7,570 bases of DNA, from NCBI GenBank assembly GCA_003648395.1, contig QMPB01000198.1, forward strand, positions 1 through 7,570, written 5' to 3'. A model generated the notes under the pieces. That model ran no database searches, had not been told where the DNA came from, and saw only the letters and a list, made by a program, of their open reading frames with translations. Of this stretch, positions 1-6,908 are shown piece after piece. Origin of the DNA: Bacteroidota bacterium (lineage in GTDB: Bacteria; Bacteroidota; Bacteroidia; Bacteroidales; UBA1556). Made by a program: the position numbers and the translations under genes. Position 1 is the first letter of the stretch, and the number at the start of each line of letters is the position of its first letter.

Positions 1-1
1 T

Positions 2-1783
2 TTCTGCAAAAAAAGTGAATATAATGGCATTTGGAATATTGATGGTAGCAAGATTGGTTTTATCTCATCTAAAAGTGGCGATGCGCAAATATGGGAAATG
101 AATATTGATGGAAGTAGTAAAACTCAAATATCAAATATTGAAGGTGGAATTAGTTCTTTTAATTATAGCCAAACTGGTAATAAGTTAGCCTATAGTAAGA
201 GTGTAAAAATTGATAAAACAACACAAGAAATATATCCTGACCTACCAAAGGCAAATGCTAAAATATATGACGATTTAATGTATCGCCATTGGGACCATTG
301 GGCTGACGAAAGCTATAGTCATATTTTTACTGCTGATTTTAAAGACAGCAAACTTTCTAATAATACTGATTTGATGGTAGGCGAACGTTTTGATGCTTCT
401 ATTGGCAATTGCGCTTGGAATAATGACGATTCTAAAATAGCTATTAGCTATAAGCGTCTTTTTGGAAAAGAATATGCTGTGAGTACTAATACTGAAGTTT
501 ACATTTATAATTTTACTAATAATACCAATATAAATTTAACGGAAATTGGATTTGAAGGTTATGATAATGGCCCAGTATGGTCACCTAATGGAAGATATTT
601 AGTATGGTCGAGTATGGCAACTCCAGGTTTTGAATCAGACAAAAACCGCATAATGCTTTATGATTTTGAAACTAGAAAGACAACTGATTATAGCGAAGGT
701 TTTGACCAAAGTTCTTCAGATTTTGCCTTTAGTACTGACTCTAAAGTTATATACTTTATTTCAGGAATTGAAGCTACATATCAAATTTATTCAGTGAATA
801 TTGAGAATAAGGCTATTCGTCAAATTACTAAAGGAGACCATAATTACCAAAGTGTAGCAATTGCTGATCACAAACTAATTGGCAGCAAAATGAATATGAA
901 AACTCCTACCGAAATTTATGCAATAAGCTCACTAGGAGAAGAAACCCAACTTAGTTTTACGAATAAAGAAATTCTTGATGAGCTTACTCCTGCAGAATTT
1001 GAGAAACGATGGATAGAAACCACTGATGGTAAAAACGAATTAGTATGGGTAATATATCCACCAAATTTTGATAAAAACAAGAAATATCCTGCATTACTAT
1101 ATTGCCAAGGAGGGCCACAATCGGCAGTAAGTCAATTTTTCAGCTACCGATGGAATTTCCAAATAATGGCTTCTAATGGTTATATTGTTGTAGCACCTAA
1201 TCGTCGTGGACTTCCTACTTTTGGACAAGAATGGAATGACCAAATTAGTGGTGACTACGGAGGACAAAATATGGATGACTACATCTCTGCTATTGATGCT
1301 CTTTCTAAAGAATCTTATGTTGATGAAAATAATTTGGGAGCAATTGGTGCAAGTTATGGAGGTTATAGCATTTATTGGTTAGCTGGCCATCACGAAGGTA
1401 GATTTAAAGCACTAATTTCGCATTGTGGAATATTTGACCTGCCAAGTATGTATGCCGCTACTGAAGAAACTTTCTTTGTGCAACATGATTTAGGTGGTGC
1501 TCCATGGGAGAAAAAACAACCTAAAAGTTATAAAGAGTTTAATCCTCGCAACTTTGTTGGCAATTGGGACGCTCCAATTCTAGTTATTACTGGTGGATTT
1601 GATTTCCGTATCCCTTATGCGCAAAGTATGCAAGCTTTTAATGCTGCTCAACTGCAAGGTGTGCCTAGTAGATTCCTTTTCTTCCCTGACGAGTCACATT
1701 TTGTAGTGCAACCTCAGAACTCTGTGCTATGGCAAAGAGAGTTTAAAGGATTCTTAGATAAATATCTAAAGACAGAGAATTAA
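2..1783 (+). CDS. S9 family serine peptidase (DPP5/acylaminoacyl-peptidase type), 5'-partial
   Basis: The frame is open to the left edge, and residues before the first in-frame ATG (98) still read as propeller sequence, so the true start lies outside and 593 residues are visible. The first half carries TolB/WD40-like propeller blades, seen as repeated D/N-G/D-S/R-K-I/V-x-F/W units near codons at 38, 419, 583 and 730. From about 1010 an alpha/beta-hydrolase domain follows. It has CQGGPQS near 1102, where many relatives have HGGP, then the nucleophile in GASYGGY (Ser codon 1352-1354), the acid in GGFDFRIP (Asp 1601-1603) and the base in DESHF (His 1697-1699). This order is that of prolyl-oligopeptidase clan enzymes, and the wording around VVAPNRRGLP is closest to Bacteroidota DPP5-like dipeptidyl peptidases. 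Such enzymes remove dipeptides from oligopeptides, usually in the periplasm. The signal peptide cannot be checked because the N-terminus is missing. All three catalytic residues are intact. The family call is secure; DPP5 specificity is inferred. Confidence 0.93.
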   Translation, partial: FCKKSEYNGIWNIDGSKIGFISSKSGDAQIWEMNIDGSSKTQISNIEGGISSFNYSQTGNKLAYSKSVKIDKTTQEIYPDLPKANAKIYDDLMYRHWDHWADESYSHIFTADFKDSKLSNNTDLMVGERFDASIGNCAWNNDDSKIAISYKRLFGKEYAVSTNTEVYIYNFTNNTNINLTEIGFEGYDNGPVWSPNGRYLVWSSMATPGFESDKNRIMLYDFETRKTTDYSEGFDQSSSDFAFSTDSKVIYFISGIEATYQIYSVNIENKAIRQITKGDHNYQSVAIADHKLIGSKMNMKTPTEIYAISSLGEETQLSFTNKEILDELTPAEFEKRWIETTDGKNELVWVIYPPNFDKNKKYPALLYCQGGPQSAVSQFFSYRWNFQIMASNGYIVVAPNRRGLPTFGQEWNDQISGDYGGQNMDDYISAIDALSKESYVDENNLGAIGASYGGYSIYWLAGHHEGRFKALISHCGIFDLPSMYAATEETFFVQHDLGGAPWEKKQPKSYKEFNPRNFVGNWDAPILVITGGFDFRIPYAQSMQAFNAAQLQGVPSRFLFFPDESHFVVQPQNSVLWQREFKGFLDKYLKTEN

Positions 1784-1786
1784 TAC

Positions 1787-1825
1787 AAAAAAGGTGTGTA
1801 AACTAATAAGATACACACCTTTTTT
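1787..1825 (+). terminator. Intrinsic terminator after the S9 peptidase gene
   Basis: A perfect 14-bp inverted repeat lies four bases after the stop codon. The left arm is six A then GGTGTGTA (1787-1800), the loop is 11 nt (1801-1811), and the right arm is TACACACC then six T (1812-1825). The GC-bearing stem followed by a U-run is a classic rho-independent terminator on the plus strand. The symmetric A-tract would let it act on the opposite strand as well. It separates the peptidase from the membrane-protein gene that starts at 1871. Confidence 0.93.
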
Positions 1826-1870
1826 AATACTCCCTATCTACTGTAAGAATTAATTTATCTAATAAGTGAA

Positions 1871-3178
1871 ATGAATTATATAATTATAATAATATTTATA
1901 GCCTTAAGCTTCTATATTATAAATAAAACTCTTATTTATAGAACTAAGAGTATTCCAAAATTATGGATAAATATTGCCTTTAGTATTAAACTACTAGCGG
2001 CAATGGCCATGATTATTATTTACTCTAGGTCAGAAAAAATAAAATCTGATGCTGATATTTTTAGATACTATGAAGATTCTGAAGTAATTTTTTCGGCATT
2101 GCAAAATGGTGAGCCTATTGCATACTTGAAGCTAATAACAGGAGTAAACTCTGATGATAGCAGTTTAGATAAGTACTATATTCAAATAAATAATTTTGAG
2201 CATCAGGAAGAAAATAATCTTACTTCAAACAGATTATTTATCCGCTATATTGCTTTCTTAAGTATTTTTACTTTAGGAACTTACGGAGGAATAGTTGTTA
2301 TCACAAGCTTTTTGGCTTTTACAGGTTTATGGTGGATCTTTCTTTTCTTTTATTCCAAATTGAAAAAATTAAAATGGGTGATTTTTGGAATTGTATTCTT
2401 TACACCTTCCATTGTTTATTGGACATCGGGCATTCTTAAAGAAAGCTTATTAATTCTTGCCATAAGTCTAATTTTTAATTGTGGCAATTATGCTTTACAA
2501 GGCAAACATCCTATCAAAAGAATCTTTATTCTTATATTGGCATTTACTGTAATATTTAATATTAAGCCTTTTCTTCTTCTAATACTAATTCCTCCAGTAC
2601 TCGCCTACTTATGGCTTCATTTTAGACCTACACAACGAGCTTTAATTCCATATTTTATGATGTTTTTTATTGCCTTTAGCTTTGTTAGCGAATCTGGTAA
2701 ATACATGGATATTGGAATTTATGACCTTTTATTAGAAAAACAGTTGCAATTTACAGAACTTGCTTTATCTGAAGATTCTGGGAGTCTTGTATCTCCAATA
2801 ATGTTTCAAGCAAATTCATTATCAATAGCTACAAACTCTCCAATAGCAATAATAAATACATTGTTTAGGCCTATGTTTTGGGAAGCAAATAATATAATGG
2901 CACTATTTGCCTCATTCGAGAATTTAGCAATAATAATTCTTATATTACTAATAATAATTTTCCCAAGAAATAATGTAGATGATCCAAGTTTAGTTTGGTT
3001 TACTTTCATATTTTCAATTAGTTTCTTTATTATTATTGGATTAGCAACTCCTGTATTGGGAGCATTATCAAGGTATAGAGTTATAGGTCTATTATTTTTC
3101 TTATTAGGCTTAATTCAACTTTTAGATATTGAGAAAATTAAAAATATTATTTCTATAAAACTAATTACAAAAAAATAA
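1871..3178 (+). CDS. Polytopic inner-membrane protein, polysaccharide-polymerase-like, function unproven
   Basis: This 435-residue protein has about ten hydrophobic segments: roughly 2-22, 33-51, 124-160 (two), 168-186, 190-206, 217-248 (two), 258-273, 351-365, 376-396 and 400-418. Two long hydrophilic loops stand out. Loop 52-122 opens with a DAD motif (60-62), and loop 274-330 precedes the phrase LFRPMFWEANN (331-341). Other notable spots are GILKES (187-192) after PSIVYW, and an RYR near the last helix (401-403). From memory, LFRP-x-x-WEA-like phrases and acid-rich first loops occur in Bacteroidota membrane proteins of surface-glycan loci, including Wzy/EpsG-like polymerases and glycosyltransferase-C-like proteins. 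The position 75 bases upstream of hldD supports an envelope-glycan role, but this is inference. The ATG at 1871 starts directly with a hydrophobic helix and has no Shine-Dalgarno. The gene reality is certain; the function is not. Confidence 0.85.
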   Translation: MNYIIIIIFIALSFYIINKTLIYRTKSIPKLWINIAFSIKLLAAMAMIIIYSRSEKIKSDADIFRYYEDSEVIFSALQNGEPIAYLKLITGVNSDDSSLDKYYIQINNFEHQEENNLTSNRLFIRYIAFLSIFTLGTYGGIVVITSFLAFTGLWWIFLFFYSKLKKLKWVIFGIVFFTPSIVYWTSGILKESLLILAISLIFNCGNYALQGKHPIKRIFILILAFTVIFNIKPFLLLILIPPVLAYLWLHFRPTQRALIPYFMMFFIAFSFVSESGKYMDIGIYDLLLEKQLQFTELALSEDSGSLVSPIMFQANSLSIATNSPIAIINTLFRPMFWEANNIMALFASFENLAIIILILLIIIFPRNNVDDPSLVWFTFIFSISFFIIIGLATPVLGALSRYRVIGLLFFLLGLIQLLDIEKIKNIISIKLITKK

Positions 3179-3179
3179 G

Positions 3180-3187
3180 TACTTTTG
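3180..3187 (+). promoter_or_regulatory. Candidate Bacteroidota -7 element upstream of hldD
   Basis: TACTTTTG matches the TAnnTTTG consensus and lies 66 bases before the hldD start, just after the stop of the membrane-protein gene. No good TTTG-type -33 element is seen about 20 bases upstream. A match of this quality is expected several times by chance in a window this AT-rich, so the call is weak. hldD may simply be read through from the gene before it. Confidence 0.25.
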
Positions 3188-3253
3188 ATAAAGTATATTA
3201 ATAGTATTACACTATAGTAATGTACTGAATATTAATTACATAAGCCAGCAATT

Positions 3254-4219
3254 ATGATAGTAGTAACAGGAGCAGCAGGATTTATAGGAAGCGTATTAAT
3301 TGGCGCACTAAACGACGAAGGTATAACAGAAATTATACTTGTTGATAAATTTGGTGATTCTAATAAGATGAAAAACCTAGAAAAAAAAATATATACTAAA
3401 CTTATTGAAAGAGATACTTTTATTGAATGGTTTAAGGAGAATAGCTCAGAAGTAGATTTTATATTCCATATTGGTGCTCGTAGTGCAACCACTGGCTTTG
3501 ATAAAGAAGTATATGACGAACTAAATTTAAACTACACCAAAGATGTATGGAATATTTGCGTTGAGGCTGAAATTCCTATGATATACGCATCTTCTGCTGC
3601 AACCTATGGCGATGGAGAGTTTGGCTATGATGACGACCATAGTTTAGTGGAAAAGTTAAAGCCATTAAATCTTTATGGCGAATCAAAAAATGATTTTGAT
3701 AAATGGGCTCTAAAGCAAAAAAAGACTCCCCCACATTGGTATGGAATGAAATATTTTAACGTATATGGTCCAAACGAATTTCATAAAGGGAGAATGGCTT
3801 CCGTAATTCATAGTGCTTTTCATCAAATAAAAGAAACTGGCGGAATGAAGCTTTTCAAATCTCATAACCCTGATTATGAAAATGGTGGGCAATTACGTGA
3901 TTTTGTATATGTAAAAGATGTAGTAGAGGTAATGATGTTCTTATGGGAATACGAGGCCGAATCGGGATTGTACAATGTTGGAACAGGTAATGCTAGAAGT
4001 TTTTTAGATCTAGCTAAAGCTACATTTAAAGCTATGGGAGTAAAAGAGAATATCACATTTATTGACACCCCTATAGATATAAGAGATAAATACCAATATT
4101 TTACCGAAGCAAATATGAATAAGCTTATAATGCAAGGATATGGAGTTCCTTTTTATAGCCTTGAGGATGGCGTTGATGATTATGTAAAAGAGTTCTTATT
4201 AAAAGAAGACTATTATTAA
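3254..4219 (+). CDS. hldD: ADP-L-glycero-D-manno-heptose 6-epimerase
   Basis: HldD epimerizes ADP-D-glycero-beta-D-manno-heptose to the L-glycero form, the last step of ADP-heptose supply for the LPS inner core, in the cytoplasm. The protein is an extended short-chain dehydrogenase. An N-terminal Rossmann strand carries TGAAGFIG (Gly6, Gly9, Gly12) for NADP(H). SSAATYG (113-119), the YxxxK pair Tyr141/Lys145, the second active-site lysine Lys178 in FHKGRMASV, and RDFVYVKD (215-222) all match E. coli HldD, where Tyr140 and Lys178 are the catalytic pair. At 321 residues it is slightly longer than the E. coli enzyme, largely because of a KSHNPDYENGGQ-type insert before RDFVYV, which I also associate with non-enterobacterial homologues. 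The start at 3254 places MIVVTG at the expected N-terminus. No Shine-Dalgarno is visible. All key residues are intact and the assignment is firm. Confidence 0.96.
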   Translation: MIVVTGAAGFIGSVLIGALNDEGITEIILVDKFGDSNKMKNLEKKIYTKLIERDTFIEWFKENSSEVDFIFHIGARSATTGFDKEVYDELNLNYTKDVWNICVEAEIPMIYASSAATYGDGEFGYDDDHSLVEKLKPLNLYGESKNDFDKWALKQKKTPPHWYGMKYFNVYGPNEFHKGRMASVIHSAFHQIKETGGMKLFKSHNPDYENGGQLRDFVYVKDVVEVMMFLWEYEAESGLYNVGTGNARSFLDLAKATFKAMGVKENITFIDTPIDIRDKYQYFTEANMNKLIMQGYGVPFYSLEDGVDDYVKEFLLKEDYY

Positions 4220-4255
4220 CAATTACATATTAAAAAAAATCTCTTTAATTAAACC

Positions 4256-4277
4256 TTTTGTCTAATTTTTGTCTAAT
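4256..4277 (+). repeat. Two tandem copies of an 11-bp AT-rich unit
   Basis: The unit TTTTGTCTAAT occurs at 4256-4266 and again at 4267-4277, with TTT following. It lies in the 103-base gap between hldD and the small zinc-motif gene, ending 45 bases before that gene's start. Each copy contains a TTTTG like the -33 element of Bacteroidota promoters, but no clear TAnnTTTG follows at the right distance. It could be part of a promoter or operator for the small gene, or a chance slippage duplication. Confidence 0.5.
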
Positions 4278-4322
4278 TTTAATATTCTAAAAGACTAAAA
4301 TAATTTACAAAAGCATAATTAA

Positions 4323-4565
4323 ATGAAAACAACTCATCTAACAGAAGTTGAAATCGCATTATGTGCCGAAGCACTAGCAACAGACTCTGCTGCAAATACG
4401 GTATCCGATTTTAGCAAAAAACACCTAAACCACTGCAATAGCTGCAAAAAGCAAGTTAATGATTTAGCTGTAACCATTCGTCAAAAGTATAATGATGAAA
4501 TTGTAATTGGACTAAATAATGTAATGAGAAAAAGAAGTGTATTGTTTAGCTGGATAGGCCTATAA
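4323..4565 (+). CDS. Small anti-sigma-like zinc-finger protein lacking a membrane segment
   Basis: The product is 80 residues. It contains His34-x3-Cys38-x2-Cys41 (HLNHCNSC), the zinc motif of ZAS/zf-HC2 anti-sigma domains, placed after a helix-forming stretch HLTEVEIALCAEAL (5-18). This layout is common in short Bacteroidota proteins annotated as anti-sigma factors or zf-HC2 proteins. In longer relatives a transmembrane helix usually follows; here the protein stops at RSVLFSWIGL, where such a helix would be expected to begin, and none of the three frames downstream continues it. It could therefore be a naturally soluble version or the stump of a once longer protein. No sigma-factor gene is in the window. 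It stands 103 bases after hldD on the same strand and converges with the minus-strand operon. The ATG is preceded by an AT-rich leader without Shine-Dalgarno. The motif is clear; the partner is unknown. Confidence 0.72.
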   Translation: MKTTHLTEVEIALCAEALATDSAANTVSDFSKKHLNHCNSCKKQVNDLAVTIRQKYNDEIVIGLNNVMRKRSVLFSWIGL

Positions 4566-4604
4566 AACACCTAATCGACTATAGATTTGCTCTTTAATTT
4601 ATCC

Positions 4605-4632
4605 ATAATAAGCTAAAATCTCCGCTTATTAT
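4605..4632. repeat. Inverted repeat at the convergent gene junction
   Basis: ATAATAAGC (4605-4613) and GCTTATTAT (4624-4632) form a perfect 9-bp stem with a 10-nt loop. It lies between the stop of the small zinc-motif gene and the last codons of the converging membrane-protein gene. On the plus strand a T-rich tract follows after a few bases (TTCTTTTAATTTTTT), so it may weakly end the plus-strand transcript. On the minus strand no U-run follows. Confidence 0.35.
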
Positions 4633-5170
4633 ATCTAATTCTTTTAATTTTTTCTTCATCATTCTGTAGCTCAACAATATCAATGGGCATAAACGATGGC
4701 AATAATGCAATCACAAGCATTATAATAAATAAAATAATATCGCCTATTCCCATAAAGTTTGACATATTATCAACAAACAGAAAAACACTATCAAAGTTTA
4801 AAGCTTTAAAGTAAAAGGTTATATGCTCCCATGATATAGTTGACCTATCAATATAAGCCTCCAAGAAATAATCATAATAATGTTCGAAAATCAAGTACTT
4901 ACCAATGAAGAAAGTCACCGCAGCAAAGAATAGGCTAAAGAATATTTTTCGAGCCTCTCCATTTTCTTTCATATAACAATAGGTAAGCAAGGCCTGTAAT
5001 ATAATCGAAAAGACAGAAACAATATACAATAGATTAAAGCCATATACAACTTGCAAATAAAAGCCCCATACAGACCCTAATATGGACAATAAAAGAAGTA
5101 ATAACAGATACTGCCAATTTAATGATTCATTGACTTGTATGAAGTTTCTTGCTTTTTGAATAAATAACAT
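4613..5170 (-). CDS. Four-helix membrane protein of unknown function
   Basis: I do not recognise this 185-residue protein. It has four hydrophobic segments at about 20-38, 43-66, 76-94 and 142-161. A 45-residue loop between the third and fourth is rich in aromatic and acidic residues (FEHYYDYFLEAYIDRS, then FYFKALNFDS). The N-terminal 19 residues are amphipathic, and the short C-terminal tail (162-185) is basic (KIKRIRYNKRRF), which by the positive-inside rule suggests a cytoplasmic C-terminus. No catalytic motif is visible. It is the last gene of a tight minus-strand run: its ATG is 8 bases after the lipoprotein stop, so the two are very likely co-transcribed and perhaps cooperate at the envelope. 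The final codons overlap an inverted repeat. Confidence 0.85.
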   Translation of the reverse strand: MLFIQKARNFIQVNESLNWQYLLLLLLLSILGSVWGFYLQVVYGFNLLYIVSVFSIILQALLTYCYMKENGEARKIFFSLFFAAVTFFIGKYLIFEHYYDYFLEAYIDRSTISWEHITFYFKALNFDSVFLFVDNMSNFMGIGDIILFIIMLVIALLPSFMPIDIVELQNDEEKIKRIRYNKRRF

Positions 5171-5178
5171 AAATATAT

Positions 5179-5868
5179 TTAATAAGAGGTAGTAAGCTCA
5201 GGAGGTTTTTCGGTATATTTAAATGACAATTTGAAATTAAACTCACGGTAAATCTCTTCGTATTCCTTTTCACTTAATTCATCAATTTCTTTCAGGTATG
5301 CCATTTCAGAATATTCACGAACTGAAGCTAGGTATCCAATTATAATTTGATAAATATATGGATTAAGATTCACCATCATATCCTTTCGACTTGAGCTAAG
5401 CCATATTCCATTATTATAGGCACCCACGGCATAATTATTATCGCTACCAAAGCTTAGCATCTGCTTTCTAACAAAGCTTGGAATACTATCCACCTCAGTA
5501 TATATTCTTTCTATTTCTGTATTATAACCATCCTTCACTATTTCGAGCACCATTTTATCATTAAACCTACCTTTAAAACACGGAGGTGGTTCTATTCCAA
5601 TTTCCAAAGTATTTCTATTTGCTTCCGAAACCATTGATTTGGTTTTCATATCAAATAATAAATACGGCCAATTTTTCTCGCCTCCAACGCAGTATATTGC
5701 GGTAAGATAATCTACCATTTCACCAAGAGTTCCTATTGAATCGGTTGGAATTAGTAATTGCTGATATGATTGCTTAAACACATTTTCTTCGCGTTGGCTC
5801 ATATTCTTGCTACTACATGCAAATAATGTAAGCAGAATAATTATAGAAAAGCTAAATATATATTTCAC
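5179..5868 (-). CDS. Lipoprotein of unknown function with a possible ExbD-like C-terminal region
   Basis: The 229-residue product opens with a lipoprotein signal: MKY, a hydrophobic core, then the lipobox LFAC with Cys18 as the acylated residue, followed by SSKN. The mature part should be exported and lipid-anchored. Two cysteines (60 and 97) could pair in the periplasm. After a PPP (94-96), residues 105-130 and 154-212 follow a pattern that recalls the periplasmic domain of Bacteroidota ExbD proteins: a KMVLEIV strand, then a helix with IYQIIIGYLASVREY and a DELSEKEYEEI segment. This likeness is by eye only. The start is GTG at 5868, nine bases after the rfaE1 stop and in the same frame; no ATG lies between that stop and the GTG, and starting here gives a complete signal peptide. 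Lipoprotein status is well supported; any role is open. Confidence 0.85.
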   Translation of the reverse strand: MKYIFSFSIIILLTLFACSSKNMSQREENVFKQSYQQLLIPTDSIGTLGEMVDYLTAIYCVGGEKNWPYLLFDMKTKSMVSEANRNTLEIGIEPPPCFKGRFNDKMVLEIVKDGYNTEIERIYTEVDSIPSFVRKQMLSFGSDNNYAVGAYNNGIWLSSSRKDMMVNLNPYIYQIIIGYLASVREYSEMAYLKEIDELSEKEYEEIYREFNFKLSFKYTEKPPELTTSY

Positions 5869-5877
5869 TATTTGTGC

Positions 5878-6876
5878 TTAATACTTTAAAATATTTATTG
5901 ATTCTTCCTTTAGTTTTCTCTTATCAATTGGAGAAACTCCAACTTGCTCACAAACTAAACCACCGGCAAGATTTGAAAGTTTGGCTGCATCTACAGGCTT
6001 AAGTCCAGCAGATAAGCCAAGGGTTAGCACCGATATCACAGTATCACCAGCTCCAGAAACATCAGCAATATTACGAACAATAGCCGGAATATGAGTCTGA
6101 AGGTTTCTTTCGCATATTAGAATACCATGTTCAGAAAGAGTAACCATTACTACTTCAAGATTATTAGTTCTAAGTAAGTTCATAGCGGCATCTCTAATTG
6201 CTGGTATATCACCATTCTCTAGCTCAATATCGCAACCATCCTTAAGCTCTTTGAAATTAGGCTTTAATAATGTTAAATTCTTGAAACTATTAAAATTACG
6301 TTTTTTAGGATCAACTGTAATAATAATATTTTTCTTCTTAGCAAGCTTAACAACTGCTTTTATAAGTGTTGGAGTTATACTCCCTTTGTCATAATCCTCA
6401 AATATTATTGCATCAATTTTTTCTTCGATAACAATATTATTTATATGATCTAATAATTCTTTTTCTTCGTTTCTATTAATATAATACTCAACTTCCTCAT
6501 CAACTCTTAGCATCTGAACATTATTTCCAATAACACGAAACTTAGTTGTGGTGGGTCTACTTTTACTTCTAACAATACCTTTATTGCTCATTTTACGCTT
6601 TGCAAGAAGCCCAATAAATTCATCACCCCTAGCATCGCTACCAATTACAGAACATAAAAACGGCTTTGCACCTAAAGCTCTAACATTTAAAGCAACATTA
6701 GCGGCTCCACCCATTTTACTACTTCTACCTTCTACCGATACAACAGGTACTGGTGCTTCTGGTGAAATACGATTAACGCTACCCGTAAGATATGCATCAA
6801 CCATCACGTCACCTATAATAAGAATATTCTTATCCTCAAAATTTAAAAATAAATTCTCTATGGCTGTCTTTGTCAT
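5878..6876 (-). CDS. rfaE1: D-glycero-beta-D-manno-heptose-7-phosphate kinase (stand-alone)
   Basis: This PfkB-family sugar kinase phosphorylates D-glycero-D-manno-heptose 7-phosphate at C1, an early step of ADP-heptose synthesis for LPS. From the ATG at 6876 it is 332 residues. It contains the HldE-specific phrase RISPEAPVPVV (36-46), the first PfkB signature GGAANVALN (56-64), DPKKRNF (189-195), KPN (205-207) and the second signature DVSGAGDT (272-279), with catalytic Asp278. The protein ends right after the kinase domain, so unlike E. coli HldE it has no adenylyltransferase half; a separate RfaE2-type gene must lie elsewhere. An upstream in-frame ATG at 6930 would add 18 residues (MPIINTFVLYSYNIIISF) not seen in the family, and a candidate -7 element (6909-6916) would fall inside that extension, so 6876 is preferred. 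It heads a tight run with the lipoprotein (9-base gap) and the membrane protein. Confidence 0.95.
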   Translation of the reverse strand: MTKTAIENLFLNFEDKNILIIGDVMVDAYLTGSVNRISPEAPVPVVSVEGRSSKMGGAANVALNVRALGAKPFLCSVIGSDARGDEFIGLLAKRKMSNKGIVRSKSRPTTTKFRVIGNNVQMLRVDEEVEYYINRNEEKELLDHINNIVIEEKIDAIIFEDYDKGSITPTLIKAVVKLAKKKNIIITVDPKKRNFNSFKNLTLLKPNFKELKDGCDIELENGDIPAIRDAAMNLLRTNNLEVVMVTLSEHGILICERNLQTHIPAIVRNIADVSGAGDTVISVLTLGLSAGLKPVDAAKLSNLAGGLVCEQVGVSPIDKRKLKEESINILKY

Positions 6877-6892
6877 AAATGATATTATTATA

Positions 6893-6904
6893 TTATAGCT
6901 ATAA
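6893..6904. repeat. 12-bp perfect palindrome upstream of rfaE1
   Basis: TTATAGCTATAA reads the same on both strands. It lies 17 bases before the preferred rfaE1 start and immediately downstream of a candidate -7 element, which would put it at or near the transcription start. It could be an operator half-site pair, but short AT palindromes are frequent in DNA of this composition. Confidence 0.3.
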
Positions 6905-6908
6905 AGTA

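Noticed and set aside
98..100. ATG at 98 as the start of the S9 peptidase
   Set aside because: The frame stays open to the window edge and the preceding codons encode typical propeller sequence (DGSKIGFIS), so this is an internal methionine.
2806..3009. Minus-strand open frame inside the 435-residue membrane-protein gene
   Set aside because: Antisense to a gene with clear membrane-protein coding character; no motif and no promoter.
3206..3230. Short imperfect hairpin (ATTAC/GTAAT with flanking AGT/ACT) between the membrane-protein gene and hldD
   Set aside because: The 5-bp stem has a bulge and no U-tract; too weak to call as a terminator or riboswitch.
3232..3492. Minus-strand open frame opposite the hldD start
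   Set aside because: It overlaps the conserved NADP-binding region of hldD on the other strand and has no recognisable features.
3710..4068. Two short minus-strand open frames (3710-3892 and 3874-4068) opposite hldD
   Set aside because: Both are antisense to conserved hldD codons and show no domain or regulatory context.
4229..4249. ATTAAA/TTTAAT inverted repeat just after hldD as a possible terminator
   Set aside because: Only six A-T pairs, no GC in the stem and no U-run; not distinguishable from chance in such AT-rich sequence.
6548..6898. 116-residue open frame on the plus strand opposite rfaE1
   Set aside because: It lies entirely antisense to the conserved first half of the kinase and its upstream end, and its translation is a low-complexity mix of L, T and P with no domain. 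It is a shadow of the real gene.
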